A DNA stretch of 64,000 nt from Cryptomeria japonica (GCF_030272615.1 NW_026729318.1:38001-102000), one strand, 5' to 3'. Counted from the first letter of the stretch, positions 21,130 through 33,900 are shown. A program made the numbers and translations. The notes: generated from the sequence alone by a model not told the origin.

Positions 21130-22805
21130 CAAAACCAAATGACGCTAGCCCCGTAAAGGATAAGGTATGTGATTCTAATGATCCTCCATCGCAAGCTTGG
21201 GTACCGATTCTGTGCATTGATCTCCTTGGATCTTATGTTGATAAAAAGGCTCTTTCGCTTCATTCGAATGCTATTATTGGGGAACTCTAGGGGGATCAGA
21301 TCTATTTGTCTAAACTTTTTACTAAATTACATAAATGTTGGGCAAATATTCATTACTTTCAGCTCCTTTCATCAAATTCTTTTATTATTGTTTTCGATTC
21401 TCCTGTGTTATGGGATAGGGTTTTGGTTTCTCCTCATCACTGGTTTGGAAAACACTTTCTTTCGGTTATTGCTTGGAAGCCTTTCTTTGTTCCTGCTTGG
21501 TCAAATAATAAATTTGCTCCCTTTTGGTTTGGACTTCCTAAACTTCCCTTTGAATTCATGGATCTTGATGTCCTGCAACAAATTGGAAATTCCTTTGGTA
21601 CTTTCATCACATCTAGCTTGGATTTTGTGGAGGGGGAGGTTCTTGTAAAAATCTATGTTTTAATCAATCCTAAGACTGTGCATCCCCGTACTTGTAATAT
21701 CAAGTCTCATGAGGGGATTTGGCGTCAAAATATAGAGAAACTGGATTCCGAGCTTTTGAAATCTCCCCTTATTTTAGATGCTTTGTTGTTTAAGGATTTT
21801 AAGAAGACTCAATAGGTGTCGGGTCCAATAGATGTTAATGCTAACACTACGTTATAGTCTCAATGGTTTATTGATAGTAATGGGAAAAATTTGAATAAAG
21901 ATGATGCTACTTTTCAGTTGAATTTTATTCAGGTTACAGTTTCTCCTTCCATGAATAAATCAATAAAAATGACTGAGCCAATTTCAAACTTTACTAAGAA
22001 GGTTTCTAGGAATATTTTAAATTCTCTAGGTGCTATTGATAATTCTAAAAAGAATGTTCTCTCTCCTTTCGAATCAGTAGCATTAGACACTTCTAAAATA
22101 GGTAATTCTGGTAAGGTTTCTGAAGTAGAGATTCCGTTTGACAATGCCTTAATTGCTCAAATCAAACTTTTAGCTTCCAATACTTCTGGTCTCGGCCCAG
22201 AAACTCTAGACAAGGAATTAAATGTAGGTTTTAATGAGTTACCCAGAGTAGTGGTGTTGGATATAGAGTTAGTGCATCAGGTGAATGAGCTTCTGGATAA
22301 TCTTGCCCCCCAAGGTGGGATTGAGGCAATGGATAGGGTTATTTGCGCCATTGATAGCGATTTAGGTGAAATTAAGTCTTCCCTTCCTGTCGTTACAACT
22401 ACAAATCCTTTTGAGATTTTGGCTACTAAAGATTTGGGTATGACTGATAAACTGACTATTTCTTCCCCATTATAGAATGTTAAATGCTTGCCAATTGTGC
22501 AAACCTCTTTGGTTTTGTCCCCTCCTTTTGGTTCTCCTAGAAGAGGTAGGCCTCCTAAAAATGTTTAGACTAAATTAGAGATTGTTGCTGGGATACAGAG
22601 GACACTGTCCATTTCGCCCAGAGTTGGTAAGGGGAAGAAATCACTCTCCTTAGGTAATCGGAAAAAGGGTAAGCTACATTTGTCTAGTCCTCCTGTGACT
22701 ATGTCTGGGACTGTTAAGAGGAATTTGCAGAAGTGATATGAAGATAGTACTAAATCTCTAGCTATTGAGAAGAGGGGAGTTTCGACCTCCCCTCGAGCTC
22801 AATGA
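21130..22805 (+). pseudogene. LINE-1 ORF1, DUF4283-type nucleic-acid-binding protein
   Basis: A single frame with premature stops runs to the TGA at 22803-22805. The N-terminal half has the plant LINE ORF1 pattern (FIIVFDSPVLWDRVL, then a W-F-G-K-H stretch, then FAPFWFGLPKLPFEFMD and an IGNSFGTF stretch), which belongs to the DUF4283 RNA-binding-like family. Near the C-terminus is an AT-hook-like SPRRGRPPK (about 22540). Stops at about 21286, 21813, 21856, 22473, 22567 and 22735 mostly replace Trp, Gln or Arg codons. ORF1 proteins coat the element RNA; no zinc knuckle was found in this copy. Its stop overlaps the ORF2 start. Confidence 0.75.
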
Positions 22806-25800
22806 AGCTTATTTCCTGGAATGTTAGGGGCTTAAATGCCCCTAACAAGAGATGCTTGATTAAGTCCCAGTTGGATTTAATCAAGTGTGATTTGGTTATG
22901 CTACAGGAAACAAAATTGTCTAAAGAGTCTGCTGATGTGCTTTTTTCAACTTGGAAAAAGTGGAATTCTCTATCCCGTTCTTCTTCTGGTGCTTCTGGAG
23001 GCTTAGCATTACTATGAAATTCTTATAGCATTGAGGTGCAATTGGTCTCCTCGGCAGTACATTGGAGGTTGTTCTTGGTTACGAGTAAAATTTCTAGGGT
23101 TAAGGTTTGGTTGTTCAATATTTATGCTCCTTCTGGGATTCAGGGAAAAAAGATGTTATGGAGGGACTTGAGTAGGGTGGCTTCTCCTCTGAGACAGGGG
23201 TCCCTTGTTGTTTTTGGAGGAGACTTTAATGCTATATTGGATCCTAGTGAAAAAAGTGGAGGGACTTTTCCAAATAAAAGAATCATGGAGGATTTTGGGA
23301 ATTTCATCCTCCACATGGGTCTTTTTGATTGCCAATCCCAAAATGGGATTTTTACTTGGAAAAAATGAGAAGGGATTTCTCACAAATAGCAGAAAGATTA
23401 GATTAGTTCTTACTTTTAAAAAATTGGCTGCAGTCGGACCTTGAGTTTTTTTCCTCCATTTTGCCTATGTCGAGATCTGATCACTATCCGATTTCTCTCT
23501 GCATCTTGGAAGACAGACAAGGCTCCCTTTCGGTCTCCTTTCAAATTTGAGCCTATGTGGTTTAGGGATGCCTCCTTATTACCTCTCCTTAGAAAATGGT
23601 GGGAGTCTGCTCCCTTCTGTTCAGGGTCTCGCATGTTTCTACTTGTCAAGAAGGTAAAGTTCCTAAAAATCAACATTAAAGAATGGAATATTTCACATTT
23701 CAAAAATATTTTTCATGAAAAACAGAGAATTCAGGATATGATTGAAACTCTTAATAAGAATGTGCTTGATCATGGTATGGTTCCTTAGGTGTTTGATGAG
23801 TTAAAGTCTTTAAGAATAGACCTTGAAGAGATTTTGGCTAGGGAAGAGATATTTTGGAGACAAAAGTCTAGAGAAGTATGGTTGTCCGATGGAGATATAA
23901 ATACCAAGTTCTTCCACTCTTCTACTAAATTAAAAAGGAGTAGGAATGGGATTTCTTGTATAGAGGATTCTTCTGGGAATGTGCTTACAGAGCCTAAGGA
24001 GATTGCTACGGCGGTAGTAAGTTTTTTCAAGGCACTGCTATCTTCTAAAGGTGGCAATTTTAAAGATGATTTTATTTCTTATATACCATCTTTAGTTTCT
24101 TCAGAGGATAACAAGATGTTGATGTCTCCTTTTTCCCTTAAGGAAGTTAGATTGGCATTTTTTGCTATTAGTCTTGATAAGGCTTTGGGTCTGGATGGGT
24201 TAACCCCTTTATTTTTTCAAAAGTGTTGGGATTTTGTGGGTAGAGATCTGCTCTTAGCTCTTGAAGAAAGTAGGAGAAATAGGTCAATTTTGAAGGAACT
24301 TAATACCACGATGATTGCTATTATTCCAAAAAAGGAGATTGTTAAATCTTTTGCTGATTTTCGTCCTATTGCTCTATGTAATACCTTATATAAGATTTTC
24401 ACTAAGGCAATATCCATTCGGCTATCCAAAATCCTTCCTAAACCTATTTTGGTGGAACAAGGTGGCTTTGTACCTAACAGGGAGATTTCGGAAGGGGCTA
24501 TTATGGCTCATGAGGTTCTACATTCTATCTCCATTCAGAGATTCCCACCATGATCTTGAAGTTAGATATGATGAAGGCTTATGATAGAGTGGAATGGCGG
24601 GCGTTAGGACTTGTTTTGGAAAAATTAGGTTTTTCTAGGGCTTGGATTAAATGGATTAATGCCTGTATCTCTTCTGCAAGGTTCTCTATTTTAATTAATG
24701 GATCCCCTTGTGGTTTTTTTCCCTCCTCTCGAGGTTTAAGACAAGGAGATCCTCTTTCACCATTTTTATTTATACTTTTAGCTGAGTCTTTCAACTGGGC
24801 TATTAAGGCTGCGAAATTGAAAGAACTTTGGTTGGGGGTCAAAATCCTGAGAGTTCCAGGCTCCATATCACACTGCCTATTTGCAGATGATACCTTGTTA
24901 TTTGGTCAGGCATCTATGTGGGAAGCTTTAGTCATGAAAGAAATTATCCAGGATTATGCTTCATTTTCAGGACAGAAAGTGAATACTGACAAGTCAAAAA
25001 TCTTCTTTCTAAATACCACACAATTCATCCAAAATAGATTATTGTCCTTTTGGGGTTTTGAGCCTAGCAATCTTCCATGTACTTATTTGGGTATACCTTT
25101 CTTTATCAAACAGGATATTTTAAGCTTTTGGGATAAAATCATTTCTGTCATCTCAAAGAGAATTATTTCTTGGAATCACATATGGTTGAGTTTAGCTGGG
25201 AAAATTGTTCTCATCAAATTTGTGTTGAATGCAGTTCTTATTTATCTTATGTCAGTGTCAAAATCTCCAAAGGGTGTGTTGGTAAGCTTATAGGATACTT
25301 TGAGGTCCTTTCTCTGGAGTAGCAATAAAGATGGAAGAAATAAACTTCCTCTGGTGGCCTAGGATAAAGTTTGTTTGCCTAAGGAATTAGGGGGTACAGG
25401 GATCAGAAATCTGGAAAAACAGAATTTGTCTTTAGAGGCTAAACTGGTTTGGAATTTGTATGAGAAATCTAGGTCTTTCTGGGCACAAATTATGTTTGCC
25501 AAGTATCTTAATAATGGTCCTAGGGAGTATATTTTTCAGATTTCTAACTTACCTTCAGGATAAGTTATGTGGAACTTCATATGTAAATGCAGATCTGTTA
25601 TTTTGCCTAATCTCTCCTGGATTGTCCATAAAGGCACAAAGGTTAGATTTTGGGAAGAAAGGTGGAATGGGCACCCTCCATTATGAAGCCTAAGGAATTG
25701 GTCTCCCCTTATATCTATTCTTTCTTCCCTTTGGGGAACCTTTGTGGCAGATTATTTTGACATAATACATAGTGGAAATGTGAGGTTGGCTAAATGGAAA

Positions 25801-27047
25801 TCTATTGAATTTTTGGAGATTGATCAAGAATTGAAATTGCAGTATACCAAGGTCTTGAGTGAGAGGGTGGTTATTCTCTCTGATCAAGAGGACAAACTGG
25901 TTTGGACTAAAAATATTTTTGGCAAATACATGGTGAAGGATGGATATAATTCCCTTATGAGAAAGAATGTTCTTCCTTCTTGGCCTGATAAGCTTTTTTG
26001 GCACTCGGCTTGCTTCCCAAAAGCTAGTACCTTTGCCTGGTTGGCAGTTCAAGATAGGGTTCTTACAGGTATGAGGTTGGATAGGCTGGGATCACTGTTG
26101 CCTTCACATGTGTGTTATGTCATAAAAACTTGGAATCCTCTTCCCATCTCTTTCTGCATTGTGACTTCACATATCAATGTTGGCAGTGGTTATTTGATAA
26201 ATTGAATTTGGCTTTTGTGATGGGAAAAGATCTGGTTACCTTTTTTAGTTCTTGGCCACTCTTGTTTACTTCATCCTTTTATGTGTGTTTATGGGTTATT
26301 TCCCCATCTATTTTAATCTGGAATATTTGGTTAGAGCGTAATAATAGGATATTTAGAAACACTAGCTCTTCTCTTCCAGATGTCTTACTAAAAATTGAAT
26401 CGTCCATTTCTGAGGTTCCTTTGTCTCATATAAGTAAGAATTTGGAAAACCTCACATCCTTTTCACATTGTGATAGTAGTGTGACTAGAGTTTGGAGTAT
26501 GTTATCTAGCCTTCCCTCTCATGGATCAATTTTGAAAAAGGGTGATGCCTTAAATAAAAGAAAACTGGCCTCTTGGAAACCTCCTCCTCTTGGTAAGTTT
26601 AAGTTGAATTTCGATGGAGCCTCTCATGGAAATCCTGGTTTGGCTGGGGTAGGTATGGTATTTTTTTACCCTCATACTCGCATTATTCATGCTAGGTGTC
26701 ATGCAATTGGTATTCAAACTAATAACTTTGCTGAATTTAAGGTTTTATCTTTGGGTTTGGAGTTGGCTATTTCCCTAAGTATTAAAGACCTTATCATTGA
26801 AGGGGATTCATTGGTGATCATTCAATGTGTGTTAAAAAGGAACTCTCATTGTCAGCAGCTGCAATATCTTCTTGATCATATTCTCCAACAATTGGAATTC
26901 TTTGATTCTTTCTTCATTACTCATTGCTATAGAGAGATAAATAGGGTAGCAGATTTTTTGGCTAATCTAGCTATTGACAGTAATGCTAACCTACGTGATG
27001 TAAGTTTGGATGAATTTCTTGTTTCAGTTTTGGAATACTTGCAATGA
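22802..27047 (+). pseudogene. LINE-1 ORF2: endonuclease, reverse transcriptase, RNase H
   Basis: Starts MKLISWNVRGLNAPNKR. Apurinic-type endonuclease motifs: WNVRG, LQETK, IYAPSG, GGDFNAIL, SRSDHYPIS (the last in another frame). Reverse transcriptase: IIPKK, FRPIALCNTLYKI, LKLDMMKAYDRVEW, GLRQGDPLSPFLFILLAE, then FADDTLLFG as the catalytic box. A zinc-binding RVT region with ASTFAWLAVQDRVLTG, CHKN and HLFLHCDF follows, then plant RNase H beginning LNFDGASHGNPG with DSLVI and a final ADFLANLA. Lesions: TGA at about 23015 in place of Trp, frame disorder at 23366-23480, TAG at about 23786, shifts near 24550 and 26110-26200, TAG near 25292 and 25362. All catalytic motifs are present but broken across frames, so it is not functional. 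Confidence 0.92.
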
Positions 27048-27229
27048 TATGAGGTTTTCTTGGTATCTGATTTTTGAAAATTGTCTCTCTTTTGCCAGTC
27101 AGGGTAGGCATGTTTATTGTTTATGTTCAGCTGGCAATGTGGCTCTGTATGTTGGAATATGTTCTCTTATATATAGCTTGGTTTCGAGCTGACATATCAA
27201 ATAAGGGTGGCTATGTTTATTAGCCATTA

Positions 27230-27700
27230 GAGTGGTGGCTCGGTTGTGTTCTTATTTACTTATAAAGTCTTTTTGAGTGGTGGCTCGATTTTTTCTTACT
27301 TTATTGCAAGTCTTTCCAAACTATTATCGCATGAGGGGTTTTCATTTTGTGACACAATAATTGTGTCGTGATCTGTCCTTTCAAATGATGATTATTGTTG
27401 TACTATTTTTCAGCTTAGGTGGTGATATTTTGGTACTTCTCAGTGGTGATAATAAGGAACAATCATTATTTATTTGTTGGCTTAGCTAGGATCAGCCAAT
27501 ATACATCACTTGGAATGATTTTTTTGGATACTTGGCCTTCGCACGAGCGGATCATTCATTATTGTGTAAGGTGGTTAATTAATATAGGTTGTTTGGCTTA
27601 GTTTTTGATCGGCCAAGATGCATCTCTTGGAATTATTTCTTGGATACTTGGCTTTCACACGATCGGATCATTCATTATTGTGTAAGGTGGTAAATTGATT
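27230..27700 (+). repeat. tandem-like repeats in the LINE-1 3' spacer
   Basis: Two units of about 118 bp (near 27477-27575 and 27594-27693) share GGATCATTCATTATTGTGTA and a TTGGATACTTGGC block. Upstream, AGTGGTGGCTCG occurs twice about 55 bp apart. No domain is encoded. Confidence 0.7.
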
Positions 27701-27821
27701 TAGAAATTAGCTATTTTTTTGCCTCGGCTATATATTGTTTTTTGGTGCAGATTTCATTTAACAGTTGTGTCGAAGGTAGCTTGGTGAGTATTTCTCTCTA
27801 TGGGAAAGGTAATTTCTTCTT

Positions 27822-28589
27822 ATGTCTATTACACTTCTGATTTATCATGTTTCATTAGTTTCTCCAGAGGTAGACATTGTTGATAATTATGGGTATGATT
27901 CTGAGAAGCTTGGGAGAATTTTTGTTTTGCATAATTTGGAGTTGGAGTCTAAAATTTGTAGGGTGGTGGGGAATCATTGGTTGCTTTCTCCTTCTTTTAT
28001 CTCTTCTTCAGAAGTTTTATCTAATTTTTTTACTATATGTTATGATCTTTTGTGGGATAAGACTCCAGTCCAACTTATTGCATCAAAATTTGTGGCTCCT
28101 CCATTGCTTGATATGCATTATCTTGGGTCAGCTTTGGATAGTTATAACTTTGATATGGGTACTCTTCCTTATGGGGGTTTCCTTTCTATTCAAGAGCTTT
28201 TGGAGAAAGGATTCTGTGGAGAATTGCTTTTTGAAATTAGAATGGGCCTAATTTGCGATACTATTGATGAAGCATTAAAAGCTGTGGAGAGGTTGCTTGA
28301 GTTCATCTCTCCTCAGGTTTTGACTAGGGCGCGGGATGTGTTAATTGGCCTCCATGCTCTGATTAATTTTTGTTTTGTTTCATCTGCTACTCCTCTCCCC
28401 GCAGTCCCGATACAAGCTCTTGTTCCTGATGATGTTCATCCTACTCCACCTATGGAAAGCTCGAGTAATTGGTTTATGGCTATTTGGTTACATGTTTTTG
28501 CAAGTATCTCTTACTCTTTTTTGGCAGGCTGTCTATGGGATGTTGGATTTGGAAACCACATTGCACTAATGGTGCAAGTTTTTGGGTGA
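27822..28589 (+). CDS. LINE-1 downstream ORF3, unknown protein
   Basis: An uninterrupted frame of 255 codons, 775 bp downstream of the RNase H stop and still inside the element (the 3' end is near 29100). It begins MSITLLIYHVSLVSPEV. The centre is helical, with EALKAVERLLEF at about residue 150-161 and RARDVLIGLHAL shortly after. A proline-rich linker (about 190-215) follows, then a hydrophobic C-terminal part with WFMAIWLHVFASISYSFLAG, which could be a membrane segment. I do not recognise a family. It is intact while ORF1 and ORF2 have many stops, which may be chance or may mean weaker decay. LINE-2 also has an open frame at the corresponding place. Alternative: a captured gene fragment or random open frame in the 3' region. 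Confidence 0.5.
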   Translation: MSITLLIYHVSLVSPEVDIVDNYGYDSEKLGRIFVLHNLELESKICRVVGNHWLLSPSFISSSEVLSNFFTICYDLLWDKTPVQLIASKFVAPPLLDMHYLGSALDSYNFDMGTLPYGGFLSIQELLEKGFCGELLFEIRMGLICDTIDEALKAVERLLEFISPQVLTRARDVLIGLHALINFCFVSSATPLPAVPIQALVPDDVHPTPPMESSSNWFMAIWLHVFASISYSFLAGCLWDVGFGNHIALMVQVFG

Positions 28590-29105
28590 TTCTTCTTGGC
28601 TCAATTTTCTGGAGTCAGATATAATTGGTCTATTTCATTTTTTTGACTCCCCTTTGGTACAAATTTATGGGCTCCTTGGTGTCTCAGCATGATCTTCTTG
28701 AGGAAATAATTTTTATGATGTCCACTTTTTGTAATCTGTTGTTGTTCCCCGACTGATAATAGTTGTTGGGCTCCTGGTTCTTCTCGAGGAAACTTTTATA
28801 TAGTGCAACTCTTCATTTTGTAACCAACTAAGTTATAATCAGTTGAGGATCTTTTGTATCTGGATATGTCCTAGGGGACCTCTATATATAGGTCAATTTG
28901 TATGGGTTTGGATGGGATTTCGGATCAGCTAGATCCAGCTATTTTGTAAGGGTAGATTAGTTTTTTGGTTTACATGTAAGGTGACAACCAGAGGTTTTCT
29001 TGCGGGTTCTTTCCTACTGGTATGCTTTTTGAACCCAATGTAAAAATTTCTAAAATTAATAAAAAAGTTTAGTGGCTTGGCCACTTTTATGGAAAATAAT
29101 AATAA
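28590..29105 (+). other. LINE-1 3' untranslated end
   Basis: Non-coding, T/G-rich, ending in AAAATTAATAAAAAAG and a final AATAATAATAAT run. This fits LINE 3' ends; target duplications could not be identified confidently. Confidence 0.6.
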
Positions 29106-29225
29106 TAATAATTAATTTAATTTATCTTTTTAGTTTACATTTAATAAATATAAATCTATAAATATATTGAAATAATATTTTTAAAATAACTCTAATTTAA
29201 TAATATTCAAAATATAAATTAAAAA

Positions 29226-29345
29226 GGGTGCATGAGTAGCCAAGTTGGTGTGAAGGCGAGTTGTGAGGCGTAGTGTTAGGCTTATGATCCCAGTGCTACG
29301 CATCAACTCCGGTTCGATTCTCACTGGTTATCATAAACCCTTTTA
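29226..29345 (+). mobile_element. tRNA-related SINE-like sequence
   Basis: Between the two LINEs, a box A-like TAGCCAAGTTGGTGTGAAG (29237-29255) and a box B-like GGTTCGATTCTC (29311-29322) are spaced as in tRNAs with a long variable arm. An A/T-rich tail with a doubled TTATAAACCCTTTT follows. This is the layout of a tRNA-derived SINE head. No clean target duplication was found. Confidence 0.45.
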
Positions 29346-29430
29346 TAAACCCTTTTAAAACATTAAAAAATGGAACGGCGGAGGAGACTAAGGCTTCGGT
29401 CTAGGGAGTTGCAGGTTTTTTGATCACAAG

Positions 29431-30995
29431 ATGGACTTTTCCATGACTGAAGATATGCAGATCAGGGGATGTGGCAAAGTTTCATGCAGTGGCGACCTAG
29501 TAAATACCCATGGCAAAATCCAAGCAAGGTTTGGGAGGATCAGAACAAGTTTTTTTATCCTCAAAAGTAGTGGGGGAAGGAGACAAAAGCCTGAGAATCT
29601 AAATTCTTGAGAAGTGAGACTGTCAGATTTCAAGGGCCTCGCAATAAGGAATATGGACCTAAAACTATCTGGCAACATTGCTAAGAGAAAGAGTGGCAAC
29701 CTAGAAGAAATTTATAGAAGCCGACTAGGATTCCAGAGAACAAAGAAGGCATGAGACTAGAGAAAATTTCGTTGATGCTAGACAATAAAAGCTGGACTGA
29801 CTCAGTGGCCTTTTTCTGGGAGAGGGGATTCTTTATAAAATATTTTGGTGACTAGCCGTTCATGGGTAAGATGAAAGGTTGGTGTGCGGAAAACTGGAAA
29901 GGCAAAGTCAAACTCAAAACCCTACCAAATGGCTTCTTCTTGGTAACCATTGGAGATGGTAAGGATAAACAGAAAATTTTGAATAGTGGGCCTTTCTTTA
30001 TGGGCAGTAGGGGACTGTACATTAGGGACTGGGAACCTAACTTCAATCCCATGCTGACGTCGATCAAAGAGGTGCGCATCTAGCTACACTTATATAACTT
30101 GCCTAGAGAATACTGGAATGAGGAGTCCTTTCAATCCTTGGGTAACAAACTTGGTTTCTACATCAAAGTGGGCGAGGCCATTGAGTCAAAAGACTTCAGT
30201 ATGTATGCACGAATATGTATTGGGTGGAAACCCCACAACCCACTCCCAGAAAAAATTGAGATCATAACAAATGCAGGATAGTGGCTTCAAAAAATTGAGG
30301 TTGAGGAGTCAAATGAAAGATGCAATCGTTGCAAAAAAGATGGACACACGGAGGAAACTTGTTTGATTGGCCCAAAAAGAAAAATTGTGGAGACAACGAT
30401 CGAAGATGAGGTAAAAAATATTGCGTGCAAAGAAAATACAATAGATGAGATGAGGAAAAAAGATGACATAACTCAGCCTCTACCAAAGCCTTTTTTTCAA
30501 GGGGAGGGTTCGATGGCCAACAACAATAGAACCTATGAGGTGGAAGAAATTTTAATAGATGCTTCTCTTATAAACAAACATAGGGAGGCTGCAGGTTGGG
30601 TAGAAGAAGCTATTGTAAGAGTGGAAAAAGCAGTTGACATCCTAGATGAGGTAAAATCCAGGGCCACACCTCCCATGGAAATAGGTTTAAATTTGGAGAT
30701 AGTCAAGCACATTGAGATTGCTCAAGATTCTAGGACTGAAAAGGATGAAACCAAGGAAAATAGAGAATTTGATGGAGATGATGATGAGGATGAATGGGGA
30801 TGGATGGATGAGGAAGACATTCTGGAAACAAGGACAATAGAACAAATAGAGCATGTGTGCAACAAGGTGTGTACGGGAGAAAAGAAATCCAGAGGTAGAA
30901 AGTCAAATCAATTCAAGATTGCACTGGCTAGGAATGCCAAAGGCCAAAGAAAATTGATAGTAGGGAAGGGAGTCACCCTTCCTGAAGGACAATGA
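29431..30995 (+). pseudogene. LINE-2 ORF1 with zinc knuckle
   Basis: A DUF4283-type region is readable from SWTDSVAFFWERGFF (about 29790) through VKLKTLPNGFFLVTIGDG and LHLYNLPREYWNEE. A zinc knuckle CNRCKKDGHTEETC (C-x2-C-x4-H-x4-C, about 30322-30363) follows, then a long acidic C-terminal tail with a run of Asp/Glu near residue 140 of the last open segment. Stops at about 29852, 30081 and 30280, plus an earlier frame change near 29750, break it. The last segment, 30363-30995, is open. The stop codon overlaps the ORF2 start in ATGA. It would bind element RNA. Confidence 0.8.
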
Positions 30996-33900
30996 AAATC
31001 TTAACCTGGAATGTCAGGGGTTGTAATGCCCCTGACAAACGCCGATTGATCAAATGAGGTTTGGATCAATTAAGGTCGGATGTAGTTTTCTTACAAGAGA
31101 CAAAGATGAATAAAGAGGAAGCTATTTTACTGATGAGATCTTGGAAGCAGTGGACAGGGGCCTTTGTGGACTTGAAGGGAGCCTCAAGAGGTTTGGGTAT
31201 TCTTTGGAATCCGAACAACCACAAGTTAGAGGAAGTCTTTGTTTCCCATATGTGGCAAGTGTTTCAAATTCATTCCTTTCCTTTGAATGCTGATATCATT
31301 TTGATTAATATTTATGGTCTGTCAAAACCAATTCATCAAAGAGAATTTTGGCACCCCCTCTCTTCCTTCATTCAAGAACTGGAAGAAGGTGTTATCATTA
31401 TTTGGGGTGACTTTAATGCCATTTTAGAGGTAAATGATAAATCAGGGGGCAAGGGAGGACTTTCTGCATCCCAAGTAAATTTTCAAAAGTTTGTCATGGA
31501 TAATGGTCTTAGGGAAGTCAAATCCAATGAAGGTCAGTTCACATGGTCAAACCGAAGGATATTAAAGAACCATGTAGTAGAAAAGAATGATCATTTCTTC
31601 TTGGGAGGGCCCTGGGCAAAAACCAATTTCCATTTTGTCTCAAATATCCAACTGATGGTTTCTTCAGACCACCTACCAGTGCAACTCACCATAGCCTTCG
31701 ATGGCCCTCCCATTAGGTACCCTTTCAAATTTGAAAAAACATAGTTGCAAGATGGAAGCTTCAGAGATTTAATCAAGGAATGGTGGTCTGGGGCCCTCGA
31801 GGTCTTTGGTACTAAGACCTTTGTTTTTGTCAAGAAATTGCAATTTGTTAAGTTTAAAATCAAAGAGTGGAACCGAGTCAAGTTTGGCAATATATTTGTC
31901 AATAAAAGAGAACTAGAGGCAAGGTTGGCTGCACTGCAAGAGGTAATAATACAAAAGGGGATGTCCTCCAAGACCTTTCTATAGGAGCGAGATCTCAAAA
32001 GTCAATATAATGAAGTTTTGGCTCGAGAAGAGATCTATTGGTGACAAAAGTCGAGGGAGTGCTGGCTTAGGGAAGGGGAAAGGAATACAAATTTTTTCCA
32101 TAACTCGATCAAGGCGAGCAGGTCCCAGAACAAAATCACAACCATTTATAACAGTGAAAATGTCTTGTTGGACAAATCAGAGGACATAAATAAAGAGGCA
32201 ATTGATTTCTTTTTGGTATTACTATCCAAGGAGAGTAATACCAATTCAGAGCACCAACAAAATGGGCTCAATGTTATCCCGGAGTTGATAACAGAAGCAC
32301 AAAATCAGGTACTTATGAAACCCATCTAGGTTGAGGAAGTTTAGAAAGTGGTCTTTAGTATGGCGGGATACAAAGCTTCAGGGCCAGATGGTTTCCTAGT
32401 TTTTTTCTACCAAACCTTTTAGGATGTTGTAGGAAATGATGTTTGGGCAGTAGTCGAAGAATCACGGAGCAAGGCGAGTGTTGCAAAGGAACTAAACTGC
32501 ACATTACTAGCCCTTATCCCCAAGGTGGAGCATCCTACTTAATTTAATGAGTTCAGGCCAATCTTATTGTGTAATACCATTTATAAAGTGGTAGTGAAAG
32601 TGATTTCAAATAGGTTGAAACCAATGTTGAGTCATATCATTTCAGAAGAACAGAGTGGCTTTGTTCCAGGTAGATCGATTGTTGACGCAATAATAATTGC
32701 TCATGAAGCTATCCACACAGTATGTCAGTCAAAAGTGGATCAAATGTTGATTAAACTAGACATTAGGAAAGCGTATGACATGGTGGATCGAGAATTTCTT
32801 CTTCAGGTTTTGCATAGTTTTGGTTTTTCAAAAGACTGGATTAGCTGGATACAGGCCTATATAGAGGTGGTGTGGACTTCTGTCTTGGTCAATGGCAGGG
32901 CCTGCAAGGCTTTTTTCATACTACACGTGGGATCAAACAAGGTGATCCATTATCACCTTCCTGTTCATTATCTTGGCGGAAGTGTTGGGAAGATTAATTC
33001 GGTTTCAACAACAATGTGGAACCTGGAAAGGAATAAAAATTGCAGAGGGAATGGACCCAGTAACACACCAACAATTTGCGGATGATACCCTACTTTGTGG
33101 GTAGTCTTCACTTCAAGAGCCCTAAGTGATCAGAAGGACAATAGATGCCTTTTGTAGTGCTACCGGTCAGCAGGTCAATTGGGCAAAATTGGAAGTTCTT
33201 TTCTTTAATATAAGAGGCAGCAGACAACAAGAAATAACCAACATCCTAGGAGTCAAAATGGGCATTTTACGTGGAAAGTTTTTCCCTTATTCGGTGGGCC
33301 AAACTGCACTACATTATGGAACAACCTTATTGATAGTTGTGCGAACTGCCTTGAAGGTTAGAAAAGTAAATGGCTCACTCTATCTGGGCGGATTATGCTC
33401 CTTATATTGGTTCTCACTACTCTTCCCATTTTATCCGTGACTGCTTTAAAAATCCCGGAGAAAGTGATTAACTGCATAAACAGGGGGATGAGAAAATTTC
33501 TATGGAATGACAAAGAAACCACCAACAAAATCCCTTTGGTTTCATGGGATAAATTTTTCCAAGCCAAACAGGTAGGGGGTGTAGGATTGTGAAACTGGAC
33601 CTTGCTAAATGAGGCAATGGGGGCAAAATTGATATGACAGATTTACTCCCAACCGAATCAGAAATGGACACAAATTCTAAAACACAAGTATCTAGATTAG
33701 ATGAGCAGGGAACACATTTTTACCATCAATGCCCTACCAAAAGGCTCTGCTATCTAGAATTTTATTGTTTTCTGTAGACATGTCATTGCTGAGCACATCA
33801 CTTGGGAAATAGGCAATGGGACATCGACTAATTTTTGGATAGATTCTTCGGAAGGGAGGCCAGCTCTCTAGGATAGACAAGATCTTGAAAACATTAAATA

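Larger units (their letters stand above)
20830..29105 (+). mobile_element. LINE-1, L1-type retrotransposon with extra 3' ORF
   Basis: About 8.3 kb: 5' region with two 120-bp repeats, ORF1 (DUF4283-type, to 22805), ORF2 overlapping by ATGA (22802-27047), a repeat-rich spacer, an additional open frame (27822-28589) and a 3' end that finishes with an AATAATAAT run near 29100. ORF1 and ORF2 carry stops and frameshifts, so the element is inactive. The 5' boundary is placed after the microsatellite and is approximate. Confidence 0.85.

Noticed and set aside
28375-28569. Second frame within LINE-1 ORF3
   Set aside because: It is a shadow of the longer 27822-28589 frame.
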